Origin: BOG-932 sp965276835
GTDB lineage: Bacteria > Pseudomonadota > Alphaproteobacteria > BOG-932 > Roseiterribacteraceae
Length of the DNA: 64,000 bases
Direction of reading: 5' to 3'
Assembly (NCBI GenBank): GCA_965276835.1
Contig: OZ255631.1
Coordinates: 3,472,001-3,536,000 of the forward strand
Part shown: piece by piece, positions 27,823-35,734 of the stretch
Position numbering within the stretch: position 1 is the first letter of the stretch
Layout: each line of letters opens with the position of its first letter
The notes under the pieces: generated by a model
Databases searched by the model: none
What the model was told of the DNA's origin: nothing
Seen by the model: the letters and a program-made list of their open reading frames with translations, nothing else
Translations under genes and position numbers: made by a program

Positions 27823-30800
27823 GTTTTGCCGAGCGCATCGGCGCGCATCGCCGGTCGATCATCTTCGCACTGGCGGCGATCGCCGCCGCGGGCCTGTTCG
27901 CCGCGGCCTCACTGCCGGTCAGCCTGTTCCCGCAGGTCTCATTTCCTCGCATCCGCATCAATATCGACAGCGGCGACCGGCCGGCCGAGCAGATGGTTCT
28001 GTCGGTGACGCAGCCGCTGGAGGAGCAGCTGCGCCGCGTGCCCGGCGTGCGCGAGGTTCGCTCTGTGTCGAGCCGCGGATCTGCTGAAATCGATGTGCAG
28101 TTCGATTGGGGCGGCGACATGGTCGCCTCCACCCTGCTGGTCGATTCCGCCATCGCGCAAAGCCTGCCCAGCCTGCCGCAGGGCACCAACTATCAGGTCC
28201 GGCGCATGGATCCGACCGTCTTTCCGATCATCGCCTACGGTCTGACGTCGGACACGCAGACCACCACTGCGCTATACGACTTCGCCCAATACACGTTAGT
28301 ACCCAAGCTGTCGGCGATCGCCGGCGTGGCGCGGATCGAAGTCGTCGGCGGCGCGCGGCAGGAGTTCCAGGTCTATGTCGACCCGCGCCGGCTGGCGACT
28401 TACGGACTCAGCCTCGACGATGTGGCCAAGGGTCTGACCGCCGCCAATGTGCTGTCGGCGGTCGGTCGCATTGAGGATCGCAGCAAGCTGTACCTGCTGG
28501 TGTCGGACAACAGCCTGACGACGCTGGAAGATGTGCGAAAGGTCGTGGTCGGTTCAAGCGCGACTGGCGCCGTTACGGTCGGAGATGTCGCCGAGACGAT
28601 CGATGGCGTGGCACCGCAATGGACCCGTGTTCTCGCCGACGGCAAAGTCTCGGTGCTATTCGACGTCTACGAACAGCCCGGCGGCAATGTCGTACAAATT
28701 GCCGGCGCAGTGCGCGATAGGCTGGCGGCGATGCAGAGACAGTTCCCGCCGGGCGTGATTCTCAGCAACTGGTACGACCAGAGCGTGCTGGTCAGCCAGT
28801 CGGCCGGCAGCGTGCGGGATGCCATCCTCATCGGCCTAGGTCTGGCGGCCCTGGTCCTCTTGGGCTTCCTGCGCAGCTGGCGCACGACCGCCATCGCGCT
28901 GACCGTCGTCCCATCGGTGCTGGCCGGAACCGTGCTGGTACTCGACCTTCTGGGCGAAAGCTTCGACATCATGACGTTAGGCGGCCTTGCCGCGGCCATC
29001 GGCCTCGTCATCGACGACGTGATCGTGATGATAGAACATATCGTACGACGAGCCGGTGCGACAGAAGACGAGAAGCATGGCGAGGCGCGCATCGGCGTCC
29101 TGGCGGCGGCACGAGAGTTCCTGCCGCCGCTGACCGGATCCAGTCTGGCCACGGTTATCGTGTTCGCGCCGCTCGCATTGCTTACCGGCGTCAGCGGCGC
29201 GTTCTTCAAGGCGCTGTCGATCACGATGGCATCTGCTCTTGCGATCTCCTATCTGCTGACCGCGTTCGCCGTGCCGGTTCTGGCCGAAAGGTTCATTGAT
29301 TTCCGGACATGGCGCGATCCGGCGGCGGGGCGGCGCGGACGGTTTGAGGATTGGCACGGCGCCGGACTGGAGCGACTATCCAACCGTCCTTGGATCATGG
29401 CCGCGGTCCTGGCGCCTCTACTGATCCTGGGCATCGTCGCCTATACTCAGGTCGGCACGGGCTTCATGCCGGCGATGGACGAAGGCGGCTTCGTGCTGGA
29501 TTTCCGCACACCGCCCGGCACATCCCTGGCTGAGAGCGCGCGGGAAACGGCGCAGGTCGAAGCAATCATCCGCGAGACGCCCGATGTTGCCACCTATTCC
29601 GCTCGGATCGGCGCAGGGCTGGGCGGCGACCTGCAGGAAGCCAATTCAGGGGATTTCTTCATCCGCCTAAAGGAAGGTTCCCGTCGCCCCATCGACGAGG
29701 TGATGACGGACATCCGCCGACGCGTCGAACAACAAGTTCCTGGCTTCGAGATCGAGCTGGCACAGTTGATGGAGGATCTGGTCGGCGACCTTACCGGCGT
29801 GCCCCAGCCAATCGAAATCAAGCTGTTCGCCGCCGACCCGGCTGACTTGGAACCCACGGCCGCGAAAGTCGCCAATATCATCGGCAAGATCCAGGGCGTG
29901 GTCGAGGTCAAGGACGGCGTCGTTCCGGCCGGCGACGCGATCGATATCAAGGTCGATGCCGCCGCCGCTGCGCTCGACGGCCTGGATGCCGACACCATCA
30001 CGAAACAACTCGACGCCTATCTGGCCGGTACGGTGGCGACGGAGATTCCGCAGGCCCTGAAGATGGTCGGCGTGCGCGTCTGGCTTCCGCCGTCGGCGCG
30101 GAAGCATGACGACGATATCAGTCACCTGTCACTGCGCGCTCCGGACGGGCATCTGGTGCCTTTGGGCCGTGTCGCGAGCATCACGAAAGTGACCGGGCAG
30201 CCGGAGTTGACCCGGGAAAACCTCGCCCGCATGGTCGCCGTCACGGCGCGCATAGAAGGTCGCGACCTGGGTTCCACCATCGCCGACGTAAAGACCGAGT
30301 TGGACAAGACAGGCGTCTTGAAGCAGGGCATGACCTATACGCTGGGCGGCCTTTACCAACAGCAGCAGATCGCATTCGCCGGCTTGGCAAAAGTCTTCCT
30401 GGCGGCCACCGCCGGCGAGTTCCTGCTCCTGCTGGTGCTGTACGAAAGCTTTATCCTGGCCGGCGTGATCCTGGCGACGTCGCTATTCTCCGTGACCGCC
30501 GTGTTCACCGCTTTATGGCTGACCGGGATCGACCTCAACATCACGGCAATGATGGGCATGACGATGATCATCGGCATCTCGACCGAGATGGCGATCTTCT
30601 TCGTCTCGGAATTCCAGGTGGTCTCCAAGACAATGCCCGCGGCGGAAGCAGCCATCGTGGCGAGCCGAAACCGGTTTCGGCCGATCGCCATGACGACATC
30701 GGCCGCGATTCTGACCTTGCTTCCGCTGGCTTTTGCCATAGGCCAGGGATCGGCGATGCAGCAACCGCTGGCGATCGCAATCATCGCGGGGCTGATCCTG

Positions 30801-30890
30801 CAATTTCCGATGGTCCTTTTGGTTTTGCCCGTTCTGATCGGGCTCATCGCCTCACGACAAGATTCCCCGGAAGTCGAGAATGCAAGTTGA
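27819..30890 (+). CDS. RND efflux permease
   Basis: The ATG at 27819, overlapping the adaptor stop, gives MSFAERIGAHRRSI and a ~1,023-aa protein. That is the usual length for an AcrB/CzcA-type pump with 12 helices and two large periplasmic loops. The TM4 proton-relay region reads GLVIDDVIVMIEH with the adjacent Asp pair found in HAE-type multidrug pumps. The segment GFMPAMDEGGFVLDF resembles the HME and CusA side. The substrate therefore cannot be assigned between drugs, organics and metals. Confidence 0.92.
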   Translation: MSFAERIGAHRRSIIFALAAIAAAGLFAAASLPVSLFPQVSFPRIRINIDSGDRPAEQMVLSVTQPLEEQLRRVPGVREVRSVSSRGSAEIDVQFDWGGDMVASTLLVDSAIAQSLPSLPQGTNYQVRRMDPTVFPIIAYGLTSDTQTTTALYDFAQYTLVPKLSAIAGVARIEVVGGARQEFQVYVDPRRLATYGLSLDDVAKGLTAANVLSAVGRIEDRSKLYLLVSDNSLTTLEDVRKVVVGSSATGAVTVGDVAETIDGVAPQWTRVLADGKVSVLFDVYEQPGGNVVQIAGAVRDRLAAMQRQFPPGVILSNWYDQSVLVSQSAGSVRDAILIGLGLAALVLLGFLRSWRTTAIALTVVPSVLAGTVLVLDLLGESFDIMTLGGLAAAIGLVIDDVIVMIEHIVRRAGATEDEKHGEARIGVLAAAREFLPPLTGSSLATVIVFAPLALLTGVSGAFFKALSITMASALAISYLLTAFAVPVLAERFIDFRTWRDPAAGRRGRFEDWHGAGLERLSNRPWIMAAVLAPLLILGIVAYTQVGTGFMPAMDEGGFVLDFRTPPGTSLAESARETAQVEAIIRETPDVATYSARIGAGLGGDLQEANSGDFFIRLKEGSRRPIDEVMTDIRRRVEQQVPGFEIELAQLMEDLVGDLTGVPQPIEIKLFAADPADLEPTAAKVANIIGKIQGVVEVKDGVVPAGDAIDIKVDAAAAALDGLDADTITKQLDAYLAGTVATEIPQALKMVGVRVWLPPSARKHDDDISHLSLRAPDGHLVPLGRVASITKVTGQPELTRENLARMVAVTARIEGRDLGSTIADVKTELDKTGVLKQGMTYTLGGLYQQQQIAFAGLAKVFLAATAGEFLLLLVLYESFILAGVILATSLFSVTAVFTALWLTGIDLNITAMMGMTMIIGISTEMAIFFVSEFQVVSKTMPAAEAAIVASRNRFRPIAMTTSAAILTLLPLAFAIGQGSAMQQPLAIAIIAGLILQFPMVLLVLPVLIGLIASRQDSPEVENAS

Positions 30891-31655
30891 GGTCGAACCA
30901 AGCTTGCCCGGCCAGCGTTGTATCGAACTTTGCATCGAGAGTACGCGGGGAAAGCTTAGGCGAGGTGGAAAATCAGGCCTCGATGTAAACTTGCTGCCAA
31001 TACCTGCTCACGTGTTTCCATTGATCCTGAGCGGATCGGGATCGGCGACATTGAACATCATCCTACCGACATTCATTGCGTCGATGGCGCCTATCGAACC
31101 CAGCACGACAGGTCTGAGACCCTTGTCCGGTCCTATAAGGGCAATACGACTATGCTCTCGGTCGATCGGCCGATTAAAAGCGACCTTACCGGATGGTCGC
31201 CGGTCGGCAATGTGACGTTCTTAGCCGGTGATGCGAAGACAAGCGTAAAACGGCGTTGCAGTTTAAGCGCCCGGATTAACAAGGTGATTGTTAGCCCGAT
31301 CAACAAAGCGAGTGCGGTACGCCCACGCGCCGTGACTGAATGGATTGCTTACCGCTGTTATGATCTTGGGCCGACCTGGCAGATCGGGGAATCTGATCAT
31401 CGATACCCGGCCAGACGGGAATCCTAATTGCTCATCCGCAGCGGCGGCAGCCAAGTCCCCCCTGAGAATAGTCTGCCCAATATTACCGGCAGGTTGGGCG
31501 GTCATTGATTGTTTGTAACCCGGCCGTCGCCAGCCATTTTGAACATATTCTCCATTCACCCGCATTGCAGGCTCAACGCTGTCTTCGCGCCACGTCAGCG
31601 AAGGCACAAAACGAGTTCTAGGAATCTACGAGGCGTGCTTCAGAAGTTCTGAGCC
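30891..31655. other. Gene-poor stretch downstream of the efflux operon
   Basis: About 765 bases without a confident gene. A minus-strand frame at 31263-31607 (MPSLTWREDSVEPAMRVNGEYVQNGW) and a coherent but startless minus frame around 31010-31200 (LIGPDKGLRPVVLGSIGAIDA) may be gene remnants. Neither was recognised. Confidence 0.35.
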
Positions 31656-31675
31656 GATAATCGAGCTCGATTATC
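31656..31675. promoter_or_regulatory. Perfect 20-bp palindrome upstream of the ArsR-type gene
   Basis: GATAATCGAGCTCGATTATC is its own reverse complement with no spacer. It lies 64 bases upstream of the -35 box of the arsR-like promoter and 120 bases before the start codon. It is a good candidate for binding of a dimeric regulator. Confidence 0.5.
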
Positions 31676-31738
31676 TAAGAGGCGTTGAAATAAGTCGCGC
31701 TGCCTCGACGCGCTCGCCCCGACATTACCATTTTAGCA

Positions 31739-31769
31739 TTGACAATATATGCATGTATATGTATATACA
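31739..31769 (+). promoter_or_regulatory. Consensus sigma-70 promoter and operator of the ArsR-type gene
   Basis: TTGACA (31739-31744), a 17-base spacer and TATATA (31762-31767) form a near-ideal promoter. The expected transcription start falls at about 31774, at the ATG itself (31775). The near-palindrome TGTATATGTATATACA (31754-31769) overlaps the -10 box and is a likely autoregulatory operator. Confidence 0.7.
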
Positions 31770-31774
31770 CGCTT

Positions 31775-32119
31775 ATGCAGATTGATTCTTTCCAAACCCT
31801 GTCCGATCCGACGCGCCGCCGCGTCGTCGACGCGCTGAGGGAAGGCGAGCGGCAGGTCAACGACCTTGTCCAAGCGATCGGCATTCACCAATCCGGCGTG
31901 TCCCGCCATTTGCGGATTTTGCACGAGGCCGGCTTCGTGGCCATGCGCCCTGATGGCCAGCGACGCTTCTATTCGCTCAAGCCGGACCGGTTCCGCGAAC
32001 TCGATGTTTGGCTGGGAAAATATCGACAACTATGGGAGGAGCGGCTCGACCGCTTCGGCATCGCACTCCAAGCCCGCCAGGCGGGCAGCAACCGCAAAGG
32101 GAAACTTGGAAATGAGTAA
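31775..32119 (+). CDS. ArsR-family winged-helix repressor
   Basis: This ~115-aa protein starts at ATG 31775 (MQIDSFQTLSDPTRR). The helix-turn-helix is clear: SDPTRRRVVDALREGERQVNDLVQAIGIHQSGVSRHLRILHEAGFV, followed by the beta-wing RPDGQRRFYSLKP. No metal-binding cysteines are present, so it belongs with the non-metal ArsR members that are paired with AHSA1 proteins. Its stop codon overlaps the start of the next gene. No Shine-Dalgarno site is available because the promoter lies too close. Confidence 0.9.
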   Translation: MQIDSFQTLSDPTRRRVVDALREGERQVNDLVQAIGIHQSGVSRHLRILHEAGFVAMRPDGQRRFYSLKPDRFRELDVWLGKYRQLWEERLDRFGIALQARQAGSNRKGKLGNE

Positions 32120-32609
32120 CCAGATCGAATCAAGCATTGTCATCGAGCGGACGTACGCGGCGCCGATCGAAGAACTGTGGGCGCTCTGGACGACAAAAGA
32201 TGGATTTGAATCCTGGTGGGGACCCAAAGAATTCCGTGCTGATGTACACTTGATTGAGGCTCGGCTCGGGGGCGCCCTGTACTATGACATGGTGGCGGAC
32301 ACGTCGAACGCGGTGGCCGCCATGAAGGGCGGCGGACATCCAGTGTCGCAGCCTTGCCGGGGAACCTTCTCGGAGTTTAGACGCCATGATCGACTGGTGC
32401 TCACGCAGATCATCGACTTCCTGCCTGGCGTGGAGCCCTATGAAAGCACGATGCTGGTCGAGTTTTTTCCGACCTCCGACGGGCGAATTCGCATGGTCGT
32501 CACGCTCAGCCAGATGCACGACGCTGCAACCACCGAAATGCAAAAGCACGGCTTCACAAGCCAGCTCTCGAAACTGGATCGGCGCTTTGGGCAACAATCC
32601 GCCAAGTGA
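32112..32609 (+). CDS. AHSA1/SRPBCC-domain protein
   Basis: The ATG at 32112 (MSNQIESSIVIERTYAAPIEELWALWT) overlaps the repressor stop by 8 bases. The ~165-aa protein has the START-like signature FxAPxExxWxxWT, ESWWGPKEF, and RGTFSEFRRHDRLVLT. Such proteins bind hydrophobic ligands and are regularly encoded with an ArsR-type repressor. The ligand is unknown. Confidence 0.9.
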   Translation: MSNQIESSIVIERTYAAPIEELWALWTTKDGFESWWGPKEFRADVHLIEARLGGALYYDMVADTSNAVAAMKGGGHPVSQPCRGTFSEFRRHDRLVLTQIIDFLPGVEPYESTMLVEFFPTSDGRIRMVVTLSQMHDAATTEMQKHGFTSQLSKLDRRFGQQSAK

Positions 32610-32674
32610 CGATGCGTGCGACGATATGACCGATAGTCTCGCACTCTCGTCGTAAGCTCAGAGCACTTATGTAC

Positions 32675-32698
32675 GCCCGTTTGAAATTTGAAACGGGC
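32675..32698 (+). terminator. Stem-loop after the ArsR-AHSA1 operon
   Basis: GCCCGTTT (32675-32682) and AAACGGGC (32691-32698) form a perfect 8-bp stem with an 8-base loop, 66 bases past the stop codon. The following sequence is AT-rich without a strong T-run. Confidence 0.45.
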
Positions 32699-32836
32699 AT
32701 ACACTTTAAACGAAATCAATGACCTAGAGAGGGCCTCAAAACGCCAGAAGGGCTGGCATAAGCCGAATTCAGCCCGAAATTGCGCCAAAGCAATTTTAGG
32801 AAACTTATGAAATTCCGCTAAGTCATTGAAATCGCT

Positions 32837-32882
32837 TGGAGCGGGTGAAGGGAATCGAACCCTCGTCGTAAGCTTGGAAGGC
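32837..32882 (-). other. 3' half of a tRNA-Gly gene, probable attachment-site remnant
   Basis: On the minus strand 46 bases match tRNA-Gly(UCC) from the anticodon loop (GCCTTCCAAGCTTA) to the 3' end (CACCCGCTCCA). Upstream of the anticodon loop the similarity ends abruptly and no 5' half is present. Phage-type integrases commonly leave such 3' tRNA fragments at island ends. It differs from the intact copy at 41663-41736 by three bases and lies in the opposite orientation. Confidence 0.8.
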
Positions 32883-32900
32883 AGTAATGCGCCCGCGGAG

Positions 32901-32943
32901 TGTTCAAGGCCCCGCGTACTGGCGGGTTGACAGAACTTGAACA
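32901..32943. repeat. Inverted repeat next to the tRNA fragment
   Basis: TGTTCAAG (32901-32908) and CTTGAACA (32936-32943) are perfect 8-bp inverted arms 18 bases from the tRNA fragment. They could be recombinase or accessory-factor binding sites at the island end. The surrounding 32,944-33,175 holds no convincing gene. Confidence 0.35.
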
Positions 32944-33175
32944 GTCTAATGTCCAAGCGCTCGTTCGGGCGCCTCGACACGGCTTAGAGCGGCGAAAGTC
33001 ATACGCTTTACGCCCGTCACGCAGCGACCTATTTCGACCCAACTAAGTCCTTCGGGAGGTTGTTCGCGCTTTCCGATAGCGGACATCAGCGAAACTGAAG
33101 GGAAGGCTGCGCGGCTGGCAGCTGCACCAAAAGCTTGGCGAGGTCTATGGGCTCGCAACGACGGAGTTGCGTTTC

Positions 33176-33460
33176 TTAATCATAGTAATTTTTCCCAGAG
33201 AAATCCCACGCGCCTTTTTGCATTGCCGTCACAATTATGACGCCAGCAAATAAGGTGCCCAATGAAATGTAATAATTCCGCCGACCATCGACGGTCACGT
33301 ATCTATGCATCCCTCTGCCGTAGCTTATGAAGTAAGTTTGCCCCTTGGTTGGATCGGGTCGATCAGGGGATCGCGCCACTACGGCGAACGCATACAATAT
33401 GGAGCCAATTACTAAAGCGGCTCCAGCCGACAAGACAAGCGTGTTGAGATACCTGCGCAT
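33176..33460 (-). CDS. Small membrane protein of unknown function
   Basis: This 94-aa protein has two predicted membrane helices (LVLSAGAALVIGSILYAFAVV and ISLGTLFAGVIIVTAMQ) separated by a polar loop (RSPDRPDPTKGQTYFISYGRG). I do not recognise a family. It is the first gene inside the tRNA fragment and may belong to the island cargo. Confidence 0.5.
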   Translation of the reverse strand: MRRYLNTLVLSAGAALVIGSILYAFAVVARSPDRPDPTKGQTYFISYGRGMHRYVTVDGRRNYYISLGTLFAGVIIVTAMQKGAWDFSGKNYYD

Positions 33461-33610
33461 CCACAGAACTATGCCACGAGGCGATGCTCACCTCTAGGCA
33501 TGTTCAGAGCGATAAATTTCACCGAACTTTGGGCGCGGGGTCAGCTATCGACCCTAGTCAGCCGTACCGATCAAGCGCGGAACCGCCCGAAAGCGGTCAT
33601 TGGCCTGTAC

Positions 33611-33630
33611 CATAAATCAAGATATTCGGA
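33611..33630 (+). repeat. 20-bp direct repeat, copy 1
   Basis: CATAAATCAAGATATTCGGA occurs here and identically at 34109-34128. This copy lies 80 bases upstream of the secreted Cys-rich gene. Confidence 0.85.
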
Positions 33631-33709
33631 ACGCACAGCGCCCTCACGTGATTGGCTGCGCAGCGACTTATGACTTGTAAATCGAGGCGGGTTTCGCGAA
33701 CTTGGTTGA

Positions 33710-34087
33710 ATGACGAACTTCTTTCGCTTGGTCATTTTCGCGACTGCAGCAGTTGCTATGTCTTCTTCAATCGCGGTCGCCGCGTCGCTGCCGGGTGCGC
33801 GCATCTGCATAGACGAAGCCGGTCATAGAGCCGGCTGCACCGCTGATGATGGGACCGGCATTCGGAGCGACGGAACAGGCGTTCATTATCAGGATGAGTG
33901 CCGAGCCGCGGATCAGTTTGGCCGCTGCCCAACTGATCCGATGTGTTTAGATGAAAAAAATCAGCTGATACGATGCGTCGGAAAGGTATTCTTCGCGACG
34001 GCGCAGTGTGCCGACAGATCGGTCACCGCCTCCGCTATGCCCGAACAAGAATGCTTGGCGCACGGAGGTGTTGCTTCTCGGTTTTGA
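33710..34087 (+). CDS. Small secreted cysteine-rich protein
   Basis: This 125-aa protein has a signal peptide (MTNFFRLVIFATAAVAMSSSIAVAA) and seven cysteines in the mature part (CIDEAGHRAGC, DECRAADQFGRC, MCLDEKNQLIRC-type spacing). This suggests disulphide bonding in the periplasm or outside. I do not recognise the family. It sits between the two exact 20-bp repeats. Confidence 0.6.
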   Translation: MTNFFRLVIFATAAVAMSSSIAVAASLPGARICIDEAGHRAGCTADDGTGIRSDGTGVHYQDECRAADQFGRCPTDPMCLDEKNQLIRCVGKVFFATAQCADRSVTASAMPEQECLAHGGVASRF

Positions 34088-34108
34088 ACGTGACAGTTCC
34101 GATGTGTG

Positions 34109-34128
34109 CATAAATCAAGATATTCGGA
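34109..34128 (+). repeat. 20-bp direct repeat, copy 2
   Basis: This is identical to 33611-33630. It ends in CGGAGC, which also supplies a GGAG ribosome site four bases before the ATG at 34134. A degenerate third copy lies at 34404-34425. Confidence 0.85.
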
Positions 34129-34133
34129 GCACG

Positions 34134-34388
34134 ATGAGATTAGTGGAGCGACAGCGTACCGAAGCCATCATGGAAACGACGACGATCTACATGTATCTCC
34201 CGGACGAGGCCGTTGATGTGTGGAGACCGGTGCAGGCAGAAGACCTTGGCGAGGGGCATTACCGCGTGCTTGGGCCGGTGCCAGCAGACGAAACTTGGGA
34301 ATTTCGACCCGGTCTAATCGTGCGAACTCAGATGAAGCGGTTAAGCGGGGGCGACAAGTTGGTAGCCGTCACGAACGCCACGAACTGA
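34134..34388 (+). CDS. Small acidic protein of unknown function
   Basis: The ATG at 34134 has GGAG four bases upstream; ATG 34170 (METTTIYMYLPDEAVDVWRPV) is the alternative and starts the conserved-looking part. The ~72-84-aa product reads like a compact beta-rich protein (AEDLGEGHYRVLGPVPADETWEF ... LVAVTNATN). No motif identifies a function. Confidence 0.55.
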   Translation: MRLVERQRTEAIMETTTIYMYLPDEAVDVWRPVQAEDLGEGHYRVLGPVPADETWEFRPGLIVRTQMKRLSGGDKLVAVTNATN

Positions 34389-34403
34389 CGCGACCATCGC
34401 GTT

Positions 34404-34468
34404 CATATCTCAAGATTTTTGGAACATGCCCTGCCGCCAATAATACCAGCCGACTGGATGTTCCAAAA
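34404..34468 (+). repeat. Degenerate third repeat copy forming a hairpin
   Basis: 34404-34425 matches the 20-bp repeat at 18 of 22 aligned bases. Its right part TTTTGGAACAT (34417-34427) is perfectly inverted at 34458-34468 (ATGTTCCAAAA) with a 30-base spacer. The rest of 34,389-34,716 contains no gene that I can support. Confidence 0.5.
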
Positions 34469-34716
34469 TTCTGGTGTGAATGTCCGCTATTACCCGCCGT
34501 GACCCGTAAGCAGACCGTCTCAAATCCACCCCGGCCGGACGTCGCATGTTTGCTTTTCCGCGATCAAGGGCGTGGCTTCGGCGCTCCCGGCCCCTTATGC
34601 TCGGATCTCGTAGTTGACTTAAAGTTGCGCTTGATCGAACAGGTGGATCAATAGTGAGCATTCAAACCATAGGCGTTGACCGCTAGGCTCATTGAGACAG
34701 CCTTGGTCCAAGATTG

Positions 34717-35724
34717 GTGAATGCCTTGACCCTAGTCGACGAGACAGAGCGCGAACTGGACGCCATCGTGAAGCAGCACAACCGCGAATGGGCAAGCGGT
34801 GCCATGTTGCTCACTCGGTATCTCGAGATCGAAGGGTACGGGAACGATGCGGCGATCGCGCCTCTGATCAGAAGAATTTCGGAGAGAGGAAGCATACGTA
34901 AGGGACAGTTGTGGAGGTGGCTGCGCGCAGGTCAATTCTATAACGTTCTACGGTCGCGCCACGTGACATTACCGCCGAAGCCCGAGAGCCCTCTTGGCCT
35001 CGTTACCCTTGAAACCCTGGCGGTGGTCGACCGGTTTGCCACCACAGACGAAGCCAATCGACTATTCAGTGAAGTCCTAGAACGCCGGCTTTCCCAAAGC
35101 CGGCTTCGGCAAATATGCAATCTTTATCGATCCGCCAGCGCTAGTTCCACGCCCCAGGCTGCTCAAATGCGCGTTGGAGTAATCGGGGAGCGACAATATC
35201 AGGACCAAGCGATCACCTTTGAGAGCCAGGCGATTGGCACGCTGTCACAGGATGCATGTGCCCTTCAGCTTTTGGGGGCCGAACACCATCTTTTCATGTA
35301 CGAGGTGGTTTCACTGACTAGATGGCGTGTTGGTCCTTCGGGTATCTTTGCAATGCTTGCGATCGACACTGAGCATGACGCGACGATTCACATCTTCAAA
35401 CCGCATTTCCTGTTTAAAAGCCTGAACTCTAGCGAACTAGACCGTTTATCCATCAAGGCGCGCGAGATGTGCGATTACTATTGGCTGATTCTTCCGGAGA
35501 AGCCCGATGCCGATTTGGAAAAGTTAGCCGCGAGCGTCGGCATTGGGCTCATGCTTTTGTTACACGGAAAACTCAGAGTCTATCGTCATCCTGGGCGCCA
35601 ACCCGCTGGCCAACTCGGTCGAACAATCCTTCGCATGTCAATAGAAAGACTTTCCGGCGCGGCGACTTGGACAAGCCTTTGCCCGTCACCCCTGAATTCC
35701 CGACGAAAGACGCGGATTGGGTAA
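34717..35724 (+). CDS. Unknown protein upstream of the recombinase module
   Basis: This is a ~335-aa frame with no in-frame ATG near the front; GTG 34717 or TTG 34714 is the likely start. The sequence is protein-like (LVDETERELDAIVKQHNREWASGAMLL, LETLAVVDRFATTDEANRLF, LGAEHHLFMYEVVSLTRW). The last ~40 residues become low-complexity and Arg/Ser-rich, while other frames there look better, so a C-terminal frameshift near 35,590 is possible. No family is recognised. It is convergent with the first recombinase gene. Confidence 0.5.
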   Translation: MNALTLVDETERELDAIVKQHNREWASGAMLLTRYLEIEGYGNDAAIAPLIRRISERGSIRKGQLWRWLRAGQFYNVLRSRHVTLPPKPESPLGLVTLETLAVVDRFATTDEANRLFSEVLERRLSQSRLRQICNLYRSASASSTPQAAQMRVGVIGERQYQDQAITFESQAIGTLSQDACALQLLGAEHHLFMYEVVSLTRWRVGPSGIFAMLAIDTEHDATIHIFKPHFLFKSLNSSELDRLSIKAREMCDYYWLILPEKPDADLEKLAASVGIGLMLLLHGKLRVYRHPGRQPAGQLGRTILRMSIERLSGAATWTSLCPSPLNSRRKTRIG

Positions 35725-35734
35725 CCGATTATGG

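Noticed and set aside
31010..31200. Minus-strand coherent peptide LIGPDKGLRPVVLGSIGAIDA as a gene
   Set aside because: There is no usable start codon or ribosome site, the frame is closed just upstream and no family is recognised.
32837..32910. A complete second tRNA-Gly gene on the minus strand
   Set aside because: Only the part from the anticodon loop to the 3' end is present; no D arm or 5' acceptor strand can be found.
34109..34468. Reading the repeats as integron attC sites
   Set aside because: The conserved GTTRRRY/RYYYAAC core boxes are not present in all copies and no IntI-type integrase with its extra domain is seen.
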